Positions 23,419-35,763 of a stretch of DNA of 64,000 nt are shown in pieces. The translations under genes and the position numbers were made by a program. Below the pieces are notes generated by a model. The model saw only the letters and a list, made by a program, of their open reading frames with translations. It was not told the origin of the DNA and did no database searches. How positions within the stretch are numbered: the first letter of the stretch is position 1; each line of letters starts with the position of its first letter. Source of the DNA: Kalaharituber pfeilii (lineage: Eukaryota > Ascomycota > Pezizomycetes > Pezizales > Pezizaceae); contig WHUZ01000001.1 in NCBI GenBank assembly GCA_015179045.1, forward strand, positions 1,426,001 through 1,490,000, read 5' to 3'.

Positions 23419-24738
23419 GCCTACTCATTTCAATTAATGGTATCGGCTTGTCTATGGCGATTGGCAGTGCACTGGGGTGATGGGGCGCACACGAGGAGGA
23501 CTATACTCTAGGTCCCTGTACAAACAGTTCATTGTTGTAGATACAAAACGGTAGTAATATACTGTTAGTATCTTGTAGTTGGTACATTCGTCAAACATTG
23601 CGATATCCGTTCAGACACCATACCCCATAATGGCGTCGAGACTACGCATCTGCAAAATAGGTATCAGTAACAGCTTGAAGGTAAAACGCACCTTCATAAT
23701 TACAAATCAGCTTTTTCCCATGAAGTAGTTTAGACTGCCAGGGAATCTAATATCCATTAGCCTGTGTTCTGTTATGGTGCACTCCCAGAGCCCATATCCA
23801 CGGTTGGTTATATGCTAACCACCTGGCTTAGTTGAACTTCCAGCGGCGGGCTTTCGTAGCCTTCCATTAACCGTAACAGAGAAAGATCAGGCACGGCTCT
23901 GCCAGCAAAAGACTCGACGGCATATACATTTTATATGTTGCCAGCAGAAACCAACACAATTGCTTATGTTTTGTAGTTAGAAGAGCCTGACGGACGCCAA
24001 GAACTCTATCCGCATCGGGATGGAGAATTGTGTGCGAGACTGCTGCGAGACTGCCTGCCTTGTGGCGCGGTGCAGCAGGAACCGCGCGATAAGCGATAAG
24101 CCAAGTTGCCCCTCCACCCTCCCCCTCCACTGCCCCTCACTCCCCCTCCACTGCCCCTCCACTCCCCATCATCAGATCGCCGGTCTAGTTTCGGCCCGCC
24201 GTGCCAGCATTGGCCAGGCAAGTACTTGCCGGCCAGCCTAGGTCGGAGGGACTGTAAACGTGAGGAGCATGATGAGGGTTGCGGTGGTATTCTTGTAAAT
24301 GCTCGCAGTTCGGACTCGCAAGCATTGCTGGAGCAGGCGACCGCGATTGCTTCGAGTCCCTGTCCCACGCTCGGCGAATACGCGGAAACAGTACGTACTA
24401 GGTGCTGCTGCTCGCACAGCGTCATCGTGTCGCCCCACCACGGCTGCTTTCAAGTCTCTCGAGCCCCAACAACGCAGCGTTACACATTGCGGTTACCTGC
24501 AAACCTTTTTACGAGGTGAAAAAAAAAAAAAGTGGGCAAACGTAAAAGACATTGGGTGTTTGCAGCCCCCAGCAGTGTCCTCTCAAAATCAATAAAACCC
24601 CGCCTACCCCTCCCCACGCCCATCTCGCCCAGACTGCTAAACAATCCGATTGGGCTTCTTCTTGCATTGGTAGTCGTGATAGGCTTTCTACTGTCAAAAA
24701 TTGTGAAGCAGGTCCTCTCGCCATTGGTGCCAGCGTTC
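23419..24738. other. Intergenic upstream of phosphofructokinase, with a C-rich minisatellite
   Basis: At about 24104-24170 the words CCCCTCCACTG and CCCCTCACT repeat in tandem (roughly five copies of a 12-bp unit). Open frames crossing it are artefacts of composition. A short A-run lies at 24521-24532. No gene is supported; the promoter of phosphofructokinase should be within the last few hundred bases. Confidence 0.5.
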
Positions 24739-27700
24739 ATGTCAGCCTCTCCGCAACTTCAGGATCTTTTCAGGTACGGCTCTATTCCCACCCTGCTGCG
24801 GTAAAGCGCACATGCTAATAGGCAATTAATCATCTGGGGCAGTGGGGTGTCCTTTGTGTCCTTAATAGCCCCAACAGAGGAGCTATTCAAGACAACAATT
24901 GCATTTTACAAAGGATTGGGGTTCGAGGAAGCTTTCATCTACGACAGAACACTACCCCATGCAAAACGCGAGGTTGACCACTGTCGTTCCAGTGAGAGAG
25001 AGTCGTGGCTCCAGAATCAGGTCTCGCAGCCCACAGATAGCGTCACCATTAAAATCAGGCACGTTCATAGGAGGTTTGGCAGTGGAGCAGTTAAGGACAA
25101 TGCATCACCAAACTACAAGGAAGATTGGAGGGGAGCGACTCCATCAGTTGCTCTCTATACCTCAAATGTGGATGAAGTTATCTCCCGCCTGAGGGCCAAG
25201 AAGGTTGAATACCAATTATACCCTGAGAAAGAGAATCCCGTAGAGGTTTATGTGTATGATCCGCTGGGGAATCTGGTCGGATTCACTTCCAAGAGAAATG
25301 CATTCACACGTACTTCTGGGTTGTCACCCTTCAGCAAGAAATTGACGGCCGTAACTCCTCGTGACCCTAGTCGAGCACCAAGTCCGGTTGGAAAGAAGAA
25401 GAGGATTGGTGTGATGACCAGCGGAGGTGATTCCCCAGGTATGAATGCAGCTGTGAGAGCAGTTGTGCGTATGGCAATTGCAAAGGGATGCGAGCCATAT
25501 GCCATTTACGAGGGGTATGAAGGGCTTGTGCGAGGTGGAGATTTGATTAAGGAGAAGACTTGGGAGGATGTTCGTGGTTATCTTTCCGAGGGTGGTACCC
25601 TTATCGGCACCGCGCGATGCGCTGCATTCAGGGAAAGGCCAGGACGTTTGAAAGCCGCAAAAAACCTCATTTTGAAGGGAATTGACGCATTGGTCATATG
25701 TGGTGGTGATGGATCCCTCACTGGAGCAGATATCTTCAGAGCTGAATGGAAAGGGCTATTGGATGAGCTAGTTCAAAGTGGAGAACTTACGAAGGAGCAA
25801 ATTGCCGGTCATGAGCACCTCAACATTGTCGGTTTAGTGGGGTCGATTGACAACGACATGTCCTCAACAGATGCAACAATTGGTGCCTATTCATCTCTTA
25901 CTAGAATTTGTCAATCTGTTGATTTCATCGATGCTACTGCATATTCTCATTCCAGAGCTTTCGTTATTGAGGTTATGGGACGCCATTGCGGTTGGCTAGC
26001 ATTGATGGCTGGCGTCAGCACTGGTGCAGATTTTGTTTTTATTCCAGAGAAGCCTCCGGTTGAGGGATGGGAGGCAGAGATGTGCCAAATTATTCAAAAG
26101 GTATGTATGGGATTTGGGACATTAAATGGGCTACCGCTAACTGTTACGTAGCACCGGAGCCTGGGGAAGAGGAAGACAATCGTTATTGTTGCAGAAGGAG
26201 CTATTGATAGAGAGCTGCAGCCTGTTACCGCAAACTACGTCAAGGATGTTTTGGTACAGCGATTGCACCTTGATACTCGTATCACAACCCTTGGACATGT
26301 CCAGCGAGGTGGTACAGCATGTGCCTATGACCGTATGTTGGCGACTCTCCAGGGAGTAGAGGCGGTAGAAGCGGTTCTGGATTCGACTCCCGACACTCCC
26401 AGCCCTATGATTGCCATAACGGAAAACAAGATTACGAGAAAGCCTTTGATGAATGCAGTGAAATTGGTGAGTTAGGAAAGGAGGCTGAATTAATGAAGCA
26501 GATTTTTAACATGTTTCTAGACACAAGGTGTGGCCGAAGCTATTAAGAAGAAGGATTTTGAGACTGCAATGGCACTGCGTGACGCGGAGTTCGAAGAGTA
26601 TTTCCGCGCGTACATGGCAACTACCAAGCTTGACGAACCGGCGCAGAAAGTTCCGGAAGATAAGGTAAAGTAAAAATTTGAAAACTTAACTCGATACATC
26701 TACTAACACTGTTACATGAAGCGCATGAAAATTGCCATCATCCACATTGGTGCCCCCGCGGGTGGTATGAATGCCGCCACGAGAGCAGCAGCAACGTACT
26801 GCCTAAGTCGAGGTCACAGACCATTTGCTATCCACAATGGCTTCCCCGGCCTCTGCAGACACGATGCTGTGCGTGAGTTGACATGGCTCCAAGTTGAAAG
26901 CTGGGCTATCCGTGGTGGTAGCGAGATTGGTACCAACCGCTCGCTTCCTTCGGAGGACATGGGAATGGTTGCCTGGTACTTCCAGAAATACCGATTTGAT
27001 GGACTGCTCATTGTTGGGGGATTTGAGGGATTCCACGCCCTATATGAGCTGCAACAAGCTAGGGAAGCATATCCTGCCTTTAGGATTCCTATGGTCTGTT
27101 TGCCTGCTACCATCAGCAACAATGTCCCCGGGACAGAGTATTCTATCGGAAGTGATACATGCCTCAATGCCCTCATCGACTATTGTGATGCTATCAAACA
27201 GAGCGCTAGCGCTAGCCGCAGGCGTGTGTTCGTGTAAGTGTACAACTGGCAGGTCAGTAATTCTTATACGATGCTAATGACCGTGTAGTGTTGAGGTGCA
27301 GGGTGGGCGATCAGGTTATGTTGCTACTATGGCAGGTCTTGGTGTTGGGGCTTTGGCTGTCTATACACCTGAAGAGGGGATTAACCTGAAGATGTTGCAA
27401 GAGGACATTGATCATCTGAAGGAGAGCTTCGCAAAGGACCAGGGTATGAACAGGGCTGGCAAGTTGATTTTGAGGTTTGTGCTCCCTCCCATAAGTTATG
27501 CAAATCGCTACTAATTCACTTTTTCCCCTTAGGAATGAGAAATCCTCTAAGACCTATTCTACTGAGCTCATTGCAGATATGATTCATGAAGAAGCTAAAG
27601 GGCGCTTTGAATCTCGCACAGCTGTTCCCGGCCACGTCCAGCAAGGTGGCACTCCTTCCCCAATGGACCGAGTGCGAGCAGTCAGGCTTGCCGTGCGCTG

Positions 27701-27929
27701 CGTTCAGTTCCTAGAAGACAACGTTCGCACGCCCAAGGAGATTTTGGGTGACCCGCGGACAGCCTCAGTTATCGGAATTAAGGGCGCAGCAGTGCTGTTT
27801 ACACCAATATCAGTACTTGCAAAGGAGGATACAGAGTGGAAGGATAGAAGGCCAAAGAGAGCCTTTTGGCTGGAATTGAAGGACATTGTGGATACGCTAA
27901 GTGGGAGAAGGGGATCGAACTATGTATGA
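24739..27929 (+). CDS. pfkA: ATP-dependent 6-phosphofructokinase (eukaryotic fused type)
   Basis: Phosphorylates fructose 6-phosphate to fructose 1,6-bisphosphate, the main control step of glycolysis. The seven exons are 24739-24773, 24843-26100, 26152-26466, 26521-26664, 26722-27233, 27289-27474 and 27533-27929, giving 948 aa. Residues about 12-145 form the fungal glyoxalase-like N-domain ([28 protein letters not shown]). The catalytic half holds [18 protein letters not shown] (about 201-218, ATP site), [19 protein letters not shown] with the catalytic Asp, EVMGRHCG and GHVQRGG. The second, regulatory half begins [19 protein letters not shown] and keeps [16 protein letters not shown] and [14 protein letters not shown], the fructose 2,6-bisphosphate-type site. 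The first exon is short, and its start ATG at 24739 gives [11 protein letters not shown]. Filamentous fungi often have only one such gene. Confidence 0.96.
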
Positions 27930-29148
27930 TAGGGCAGATTGCTTGTTGGCAGGTGTACGATTGGGCTAAAAAGGAATGGGCAATGGGAGCGTTATGTCTG
28001 GGTAGGGATAGACACACAGAGGAACGGGGAACATGAGCTATCGGTTTGACTGAACTAGTCTGCTTTAACAAGACATTGGGCGTAACGCGAGACTGGGTCA
28101 CAGCGGATTCATAATGTGATAGTAACGATGTGGACAGCGGGTGACGGCGTAGTAGTCGCCCAGGCACTTCAAGAGACAATCATTGCCAAAGTGGAATGTA
28201 TTTATACATTCCGTTTCGCCACTCGTTCTGTTCACGCCTTTTCTAGAATTTTTGCCCAGCCTTCTTCAACCCACCTTTGTTCACTGGTAGTTTTTGTTTT
28301 TACCTCTAGTTGACTCTTCCATTGCGATGTACTGTACTGGTAGATGGTGAGGAGCAGGCCACAACGGCGAATATGTTAGAAAATGTAGAGTGTGGAAAGA
28401 AAAGTGGCCAGAGGGAAGAGTGGCCCTGCTAGACCCACCGGCAGGAGAAAAGGCGCAGACGTACTGGCGGAGTTCTGAAGGGGAACAGAGCCCTTTGATT
28501 TGCATGTAGGTTATGTGTCTTGTGTTTGCATAGCTCGGGCTCTCGCCTGATCACGTGCCCAGCAGACATCGCTCTCGCCACACCCCTCTAAGAAAAAGTG
28601 TGATGTCCAGCACCGGAGAATCTGCAATGAAACTTGCCCCTCCTTGCAACTGCCCGCCCTTCAGCGGAGGCACTCCATTCTCACGTCCCACCGCTGTTTC
28701 GCCGGTATCCCGGACTCTGACCTCGTGACCCTTGGGCTCTTTTCCTCAGGGGATCTTCCGATTGGAAAAATATTCATGCGTCGGAAAATCGACGCCGCAA
28801 TTTTTGCCCTTCTCGACTGCTTAAAGAAATATGTCCAAAACTAAGGCGCCAGCATCAGAATGCCATACATTATTACAAATGCTTGTAGACATACATTGGC
28901 ATGTGCAAGATTTTTGTTGGCATATGCTTTCTAAACCTAGGGTGCTTAATGTGCAAATGATTTATGTTACTGTTGGGAAACTGCATGTTTAGACATCGTT
29001 ATGTTTGGCTTTGACGTATTCAGGATGACACTGGGGTTATTGCCAATACCATCTGGATATTTGAGCAATCGATATTGAATCAACTTGAATCTACCAGCGG
29101 CGAGTGCTACTAGCCTGACGAACCAGCTTATAGCAGAAAAATGGAATT
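27930..29148. other. Convergent intergenic region
   Basis: Lies between the 3' ends of phosphofructokinase and the CitE-like gene. Open frames at 28116-28313 and 28644-28844 have no domain or splice support. Nothing else recognised. Confidence 0.4.
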
Positions 29149-30439
29149 TCATTCAGGAGTAGTATCCTTATACTTTTCCCGCAAAGCTCCAATGTCTACC
29201 CCAGCAAGTTCTGCTTTCCTTACCTATACCCAGTTAATATTTTTATACCTGCCATAATGGATCTGATTCTTACCAATTTCTCCGCAGCACCGATAACAGG
29301 AGCATCGATCATCTTACCATCTAATGTCCAGGCACCTCTCCCATCTTCTACTGCCTTCTCATTGGCAATTAGAACTCTTAATGCCCAAGCCACCCTCTCT
29401 TTCGATGGCGAGAAAAGTCTCTGAACTAGATCCACCTGGCTTGGATGAATTACTTGCTTTCCAGTGAAACCCATTCTCACTCCATCTTTACATTCTCTAG
29501 CCAACGGGCCTTCCTCAATTGTGTCTTGATGTTCAGTGCACACAAGATCGATTGCACAAAGCTTGTGCGCAACAGCGGCAGTGACAATGGTTTGTCGAGC
29601 ATAAATCATTTCCAGCAAGGATGGTGTACGTTCTAGGCCAACATCAAATGCAAAATCCTCGGCTGCGAAAATAAGCCCAGAGAGACGCGTGGGTGACGCG
29701 GTACAGATCTCTCGTATGTTGAGGAGGGCTCGGGCGGACTCAATGAGGGCCATAATTTTTGTTGAAGAGTGGGAATGATAAGTGAGCGCATCGTCTACAA
29801 ATGTGCTATAAAATTTTAGTTCTCGGTCTGGACGTATAAATTTGCAGCTGGTTGAAACGTTACATATCTGAGGCGGTTTCAACTTTGGGGATCACTATCG
29901 CATCTACATGTGTTGATTGAAGCTATATCATGTCAGTTCATGCGGAAACGTGAAGCTAGGAAACAGTAGTGACGCTGTTGACCTGTATGCGTAAATGAAT
30001 GCTTCAGCGGGCTGCAGACTTACCACTGAATTCAAATCATCCTCCGCCAATCCAGTTTTAATGGCGTTGATTCTGACAGCTTGTTCACGGATACCTGACG
30101 CACGAGGCCGTTGGAGGAGCTGCTTGATATTCTCTCTCGCAGCTCCTTTGAAAGATGGTATCACAGAGTCTTCAAGATCGTATGTCTGGATTGAATATGT
30201 CAATGAGAAGGAGATATAGCCCATGTTACTCAATCTCTCAAATTTCCACACTTGTGACATGCTTCATGCTGGGATGTAAATGGAGAACATACAACACAGT
30301 CAACATTTAATTTTTGCGACTTCTCCAGCATGCGAATGCTCGAGCCAGGGACTGGTGGTTCAATGTTTTGCAATCAGCTTCGTTCCTGAATCATTAGACC
30401 TACCGCCGCCCTAGTAAAAGGCACGATGACAGCGTTCAT
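29149..30439 (-). CDS. CitE-like (citrate lyase beta subunit / CLYBL) acyl-CoA lyase
   Basis: HpcH/HpaI aldolase superfamily, cleaving or making malyl-CoA-type compounds with Mg2+. The exact fungal substrate is not settled. The six exons are 30439-30400, 30351-30293, 30185-30024, 29922-29864, 29805-29274 and 29223-29149, giving 308 aa with matching phases. Signatures: VPGSSIRMLEKSQ, NVDCVTYDLEDSV (acidic metal-site region), AVRINAI, DAIVIPKVETASD, IESARALLN, LIFAAEDFAFDVG, RMGFTGKQVIHPSQV and AWTLDGKMIDAPV. The C-terminus VRKAELAGVDIGALREKYKDT is clear. The first exon codes only 13 residues, and its donor (GTCTAA rather than the neighbouring GTAGGT) was chosen to hold the frame, so the start is the least certain part. 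No strong presequence is visible. Confidence 0.88.
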
Positions 30440-32218
30440 CTTGAGATTTAGAACTTTGATGCAACTAACCGTAGAGTAACGCCCTGCGGAGCAAAGCAGA
30501 CATGCTGATTGGAAACTCCGATAAAGCTATAAGGCTCTTGTCACAACCTGGTCATGACACATTAAGTCTGACCGTGAGTTGAGGCTTGCAAAATCAGATT
30601 AGGGCTCGCATAACCAAATGGTCTAGTTCCCCTCTTTTTGGGGCTCTGCTCTGGCTGCATGGAGGTGATCTTGTGGGAGCTACTGCAGAACCGCAGAGCT
30701 ACTAAGCCCCCTGCAGACATGGCAGATCGATTGGCTCAAAATGACCGCGATGCAGCAGATGACGGACAGGATGCAGACATCCATGTACCGTTTAAAGGCC
30801 GCATCACCTGTCTGACCTGCATGGAAGAGGTCTATGACCTCACCGTACGTTTGAAGACCTTGGGTGTGTGGGACGTTACACAAGATAGATCCTGAACGAT
30901 AATGCATGCAAGGAAAACTTCACAAAAATTGAGTGTTAGATGCAGGAAGCTAGGGGTGTACGCGTACTCATCTCAAGCGACGGTCGGCAAAACGTGGGAT
31001 GGTTTTTCAGGGGTGTGAGGACGAAAGGGAAACTGCTTGCGAGAGAGCTTAAGACGCTGGCGACCAAGTCGGATGTTATGCACATGATTCGGGGCCAGTT
31101 ATCAGTGGCCATAACCCGGACCAGTCGGTGACTGGGCCACTCATCACTGATCAATTGACAAGCTTGAGAGACCAATCAAGAGTCAAAACGCATAGTTAGA
31201 TACATGAGTACTAAGAGGTGCCGCCGGGTACATAATTTCCTAACTGCATAGTGCTAGAACATCATTCCGTTTAGATTACTCCAGTGCACAATTTCTTAAC
31301 TGACAAGGATAGCGCTGTGAATATCACCTTACAATCTCCCCATCATCAATCTCCTCTTGATGAACCTCCTGGCCTGAGTTTTTTTTTGCAACCCGATTCT
31401 GACATCCTGGGTAAAGGTTGTCAGACAATAGGAGCAGCTACAGTCTGGTTGTATGCAGAGCGGCGATAGATGCAAATTTTTATGCAGCTTATTTATTTCT
31501 GAATTCGGACCACTAGCCCAGGCTAGTCACCGCAAGTTTATGAACGGCCCAGTCATCAGTGGCCCGCTTAGATGGGTGGCCACGAACACATGGATCTATA
31601 CTACGAAGCATTGAAAAGTCAATATCAGTCTAAGAACGGGATGCGACTGTCAGGAAGTACAAGTTGTACTCACGTGCTACTATCGATGAGAAAGTGAGAA
31701 TTCTCAATTCATGCCGTGGGAAGGACAACTACCCTAGAGGGCATCAACCAATTGAGGGATAAATGATCAAGATCACCACGAGCTACCTACCTGTACTCAG
31801 CAAAAAGATGTAGAGCATTGCAGGCAAAATCAGGATCTGGTGTGCTAACCCCCCGTCGAGGTAATTATAGTTACTCTATCTGGTAGTTTAATTTCTCCTT
31901 ACATATAACCAATCACAAATCCGGCGCCAGGGACGAATATTATATTACTCCGAAAGCACGACACAGCACATTTGATATAAAAAACAAAAAGATATGATAG
32001 CAATTGCAAAACATGAATATAAATAAAATGAAGTCAAAGGAACACAAAAGTTGCTGATCCGGGGATGGACTGGGTGACGATGGGGTCAAGTTAGGGTTGG
32101 ACGTGGGATGTTGCTGATATCCAATATCTTGCGTTTTGGTTTATTTACTCTATCCTTTTGTTTACATACCAAACTTTGTATCCCCGCTCTTCAAGGATAG
32201 TCGTCCCGCCCAATCTAT
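30440..32218. other. Gene-free stretch
   Basis: Short open frames (30638-30895, 30940-31131, 31284-31469) have no recognisable domain. The stretch contains the imperfect inverted-repeat pair described separately at 31130-31556 and is otherwise AT-rich. Nothing else seen. Confidence 0.4.
31130..31556. repeat. Diverged terminal inverted repeats, possible old miniature transposon
   Basis: Left arm 31132-31168 (GGGCCACTCATCACTG...CAAGCTTG) and the reverse complement of the right arm 31520-31553 (GGGCCACTGATGACTG...AAACTTG) agree at roughly 25 of 36 bases. A further GGCCAGTTATCAGTGGCC palindrome lies at 31093. I could not find a target-site duplication. Confidence 0.35.
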
Positions 32219-34128
32219 CTATGCGAACGTTTCTGGCTTCTCATACAACCAGTCCACCCACCCCGCCTGATCCAGGACGGTCTTTCTCTCCAACACATCC
32301 GTGACCTTCTCCCTCACCCCTAACTTGCCCCTCCTCGTATCCACAAAGTACTGCACCAGCTGCCCCCTGTTCATCCTTCCCCCTGGCCCCCCTGCCACCG
32401 TCGCCTTGACTTTCTGCTCAATTTCCGCTTCACTTGGCAACCCGATCCACCAATGTGGATACCGGTCGTAGTCCACACCGCGCCCGTCAAGAGGAAGCCG
32501 CACGTCGACGCCTTCCTTTGGCGACAAGAATTCCTCTAGTAGCCTTTCCGAAAGCTCTTTGTTGGCAATGAGCTTATCGAGGGGAGGTGTGTTCCACTTT
32601 GGGGGTGTGGCCTTCTTGTGCACAAGGAGGTTGCGCACTCCGAGAGGGAAATCGTAGGCCCGCATGAAACGGGAGGCGACGATGTACTCGCGTTGGAAGG
32701 CGTCAGAGATAGTCCAGTGGGAGCCGAGGCGGAGAAGCGCGAATGTCACGAGGATCGAGAGCGGGCACCGTTCGTTGATGGCTGCGAGGGTCTGTGCGAT
32801 GAAGGGATCTTTGGAGTTGTTGCCGAGGGCCGTAAGGACGTCAGAAAGATTGGAGGGGGAGAAGCACCTGTGGGGGATAAGTACAAGTTCAATTTGGGGA
32901 GGGCTGAGAGGAGGGAGAAAGGTGGAAAGCATTACTTGTCAATCAGGCGGCGCTTCTCACCAGCGAGGGAGAAAGGGGTATCGGGGAGACCGGTGTTGAA
33001 TTCTTCAATGGTCGAGTCAATAATTTCGTACTTCTCTTCCAGTGTGGCACCGTCGGGGAACTTGAGCTCTGCGAGGCGGGCCTCGAGGTCCGGGAGGGAG
33101 CTGGAGTCAATGTAGTGCGTTGCAACACCAGCATATCTGCTTGTAGTGAGCACGTCTTTCCTTACTAAGAGGGGACAGGGTGTTGATGGGGGTACAGACA
33201 AGGTATCAACTCCCTTCAAGATCTCACTCGTCAAGGCCAAATACATTCCCAACTGCCCGTCCATTCTCGGCAAGAAAAAGCTTCCTCCTACATCCGTAAA
33301 GAACCCAATCCTTGTCTCCGGCATTGCAAACGTCGTCCTTTCGGTCGCAATCCTGAATGGCGCATGCACGCTCAAACCCACCCCCCCTCCCATGGTATGT
33401 CCGTCAATAAATGCAACATAGGGCTTGCTATAGGTAGCAATGAGGTGATCAAGGGTGTACTCGAGAGCGAAGTATTCGGTGGACTTTTGCGCGCCTTCTT
33501 CGCTAATGCCACCTTTGGTCTTGATGTTTTGCTCGGCAAGGACGACGACGTCACCGCCAGCGCAGAAAGCCCGGGGGCCGGCGCCTTTGATGACGATGAT
33601 GTTGGCGAGTTGGGATTTCTCATATTCCTGTCCAAATTGAGAGTGGTATTTAGCATAAGGGCCGCCATCCAGACTCCCCAAAGACAGGGTAAAGGGAGAT
33701 TTAATACCCGTAGACGCTCCAGAATCTTTTTCGCCATGGAGCCGCTTAAGGCATTGTGTGCCTTTGGTCTGTTAAGCTCAATCGCCCGCACGCCATAGTT
33801 TGTGCAGAACAGGACGTCATCATCTGAGTTTGCTGCCGCTGTAGACATTGACTATCCCGGGCTCCTCTCCAGACGCAGGTTAGCCAGTGGTTATTTGTTT
33901 CTCCGGCTGGAAGCAAGGCTGGATGTTCGCAGTCGTCTGCTCTATGCAGCTTGCAGGTGAAGGAGGCTACTGTACCTGTACCTTGGGCTGCCCTATTGGG
34001 GTGGCCAGCTTGGCCTTCAGAGGCATGTTCCGGGCCGGGACGCCCGCGATTGCGATGCGACGTGCGCAGGCGAAAGCACAGGGGCGCAGTGACCGGGCGG
34101 CTTGTGCACCGACTGGGCGCAGCAGCAT
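32219..34128 (-). CDS. 3-hydroxyisobutyryl-CoA hydrolase, mitochondrial
   Basis: Enoyl-CoA hydratase superfamily; it removes CoA from 3-hydroxyisobutyryl-CoA in valine breakdown (yeast EHD3 type). The five exons are 34128-33982, 33851-33708, 33627-33200, 33136-32936 and 32867-32219, giving 522 aa. The N-terminus MLLRPVGAQAARSLRPCAFACARRIAIAG is a convincing presequence. Core motifs: VRAIELNRPKAHNALSGSM, GAGPRAFCAGGDVV, YVAFIDGHTMGGGVGLSV (oxyanion hole), AMPETRIGFFTDVGGSFFLPR with the family Glu and Asp, and RMNRGQLVQYFVDTRRGK and VDWLYEKP near the end. The intron at 33137-33199 is 63 nt, has no stop and divides by three, so a longer protein could be made if it is retained. A frame through a C13 run continues upstream to 34290, but MLLRPVG looks like the true start; MSTAAAN at 33848 is another candidate. 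Confidence 0.92.
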
Positions 34129-34456
34129 TGGGGGGGGGGGGGCGGGGAGTGCGGCGCGTGCGAAGAGCGCGAGGACAGCGGCGGAGGGGCGCGGGGAGGC
34201 GGGAGAGCGGGAGAGCGGGCTGGGGCGGCGTGGGGGAGGTCGGGCTGCGCAGCGTGCCGTTGGGGCGGCCCGGTGGGGGTGAGGCGCCAAGACCGCCGGC
34301 GGATGGCGGGCAGTCCCGTGATGTGGGCGGCCAGGGGAGGGCGCCGCTGGGGGATCCGCAAGAATGCAAGTTTATACAGCGGCTACGGCGCGACATTGAG
34401 GAGCATACAGCAGCCAGCACGCCCAACAAACGAAAGAAGAGAAACTGAAATGAAAA
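34129..34456. other. Intergenic with a G13 run
   Basis: Between the uL4m stop and the hydrolase start, both on the minus strand. Very GC-rich, with 13 consecutive G at 34130-34142 directly upstream of the hydrolase start codon. Open frames on both strands here are composition artefacts. Confidence 0.5.
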
Positions 34457-35450
34457 TCACAATGAAGGTGAAAAGAATGCGCATGCCTCAGCCTGAGTAT
34501 ATTCCCGTTCAATCGCGCAGTGGCTGCGGCGTCTACAACAGCTGCACGTTTGGGGGCAGTGCACCTTGAGCAGGTAGTCCAGCGCCTTCTTCTCAATAAT
34601 CACCCTCCCCATCTCCAGCAGGTTCTTGCAATCCACCTCCTTGATAGACAGCGCCCTCCCCTCAGTTTCCATCGTCGTAAACGCATCCTCCAGGCCCTGG
34701 TTCTTGTGATACGAGATGAACATGGAATTCTTGTTCCCTCGTCCCCACCCATTTTGCTTCAGCACGTCCTGCACATAGTATGGGTCTGGGAATTCATGCC
34801 CGCTCAGATCATCCACCACTATCAGCGTCCCCCTCCGGTATCTGTAACTTAATGCCATCCTGAACGCCCAGTCATAAACCCTCTTGGCCAGCCTCGTGGA
34901 AAAATCCCTAACCTTAGGCCCATGTGCTTTGGCACCTCCTCGCAACATAGGACTACTCCTGTCACCCAATCGTGCACGGCCCGTTCCTTTTTGTGGGCGC
35001 AGTTTTCTCCCCGATCCATGAATTTCTGAGCGGGTTTTTGTTCTGGCGCGTCCGAGCCTAGACTTGTCGCCCTCATAGACGATGGCGCGGTATAGAATGT
35101 CTCGCCGTAGCGAAACTTGGAGGAATGTGGCAGGATAGCTTTCCATCTGAAGAGGCTCCAAAGTGGGGAATTTGTAGACGGTTGCATACACGGTAGTTGC
35201 TGGAATACAAATCGTCAGATGCTTTGGCCGTCCCAGAGGGGGGAGAAGCCTCACGTCTCTTCAAGAATTTCGGCTTTGGGGCAGGCGGCTCCTGAGGTAT
35301 TGGCCGTACCAGCCCTGTGCCCAGCGCGGTAGCAGACGATGCAAACGCAATCCTCGATGGCCGTGGAAGCACCGGCAATGGGGAGATGCAAAGCTGTGCG
35401 TACTGTCAGCGCGCGCCAACGACCCGGCGTCTCCAGCATACCTTACTCAT
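34457..35450 (-). CDS. Mitochondrial large-subunit ribosomal protein uL4m (YML6 type)
   Basis: Binds 23S-type rRNA and lines the exit tunnel of the mitoribosome. The model has exons 35450-35442 (MSK), 35402-35255 and 35199-34457, giving 299 aa. Conserved stretches: YKFPTLEPLQMESY, LRRDILYRAIVYEGDKSR, KTRSEIHGSGRKLRPQKGTGRARLG, SPMLRGGAKAHGPKVRDFS and ALSYRYRRGTLIVVDDL. The second intron (GTGAGG donor, CTGAC branch) joins FLKR-PTTVYATVYKF in frame. The 9-nt first exon and its 39-nt intron rest only on splice signals, because no ATG lies in frame within exon 2 ahead of the conserved part. The last 30 residues (HCPQTCSCCRRRSHC onward) are Cys-rich and not typical, so an unrecognised 3' intron is possible. 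Confidence 0.88.
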
Positions 35451-35763
35451 CCCCTCCAAGCCCGGCCTCCGCTCGGTCATACGCATGCATCCGCTCGCGC
35501 TCGTCGCTAACTTCCTGAAGCTCGCAGCCATTGGTTGAAGAAGGGGGTGCTCTCGGGCTGCCGTTGTTGCGGTGCAGCGGGTGCAGCGGGCGCAGCGGCA
35601 CAGGACCCGGTGCCAAGCCTCCCTGCTGCTCTATCACAGCAGATTTCTTGCAACTCTTGGCGCAGGGACCCGCTACGGAGATGCAGTGGATGTTCGGCCC
35701 CAGGCCCCACCACCAGTAGGCAGCCCCCCCAGGGCCTCTCTCTCGCCACCGGCACACCCAACC
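35451..35763. promoter_or_regulatory. Bidirectional promoter shared by two mitoribosomal genes
   Basis: 313 bp separate the start codons of uL4m (minus) and mL38 (plus). Rich in GCAGCGG/CAGCGGGTGCAGCGG words (35566-35600). One shared promoter would co-express two proteins of the same large subunit. Confidence 0.6.

Noticed and set aside
24104..24175. C-rich repeats as a possible CRISPR-like array
   Set aside because: Units are about 12 bp with no spacers; it is a simple minisatellite.
33746..34569. Several 100-230-codon Arg/Pro/Gly-rich frames on both strands
   Set aside because: Open in many frames because of GC-rich composition and the G13 run; only the short presequence exon of the hydrolase is supported.
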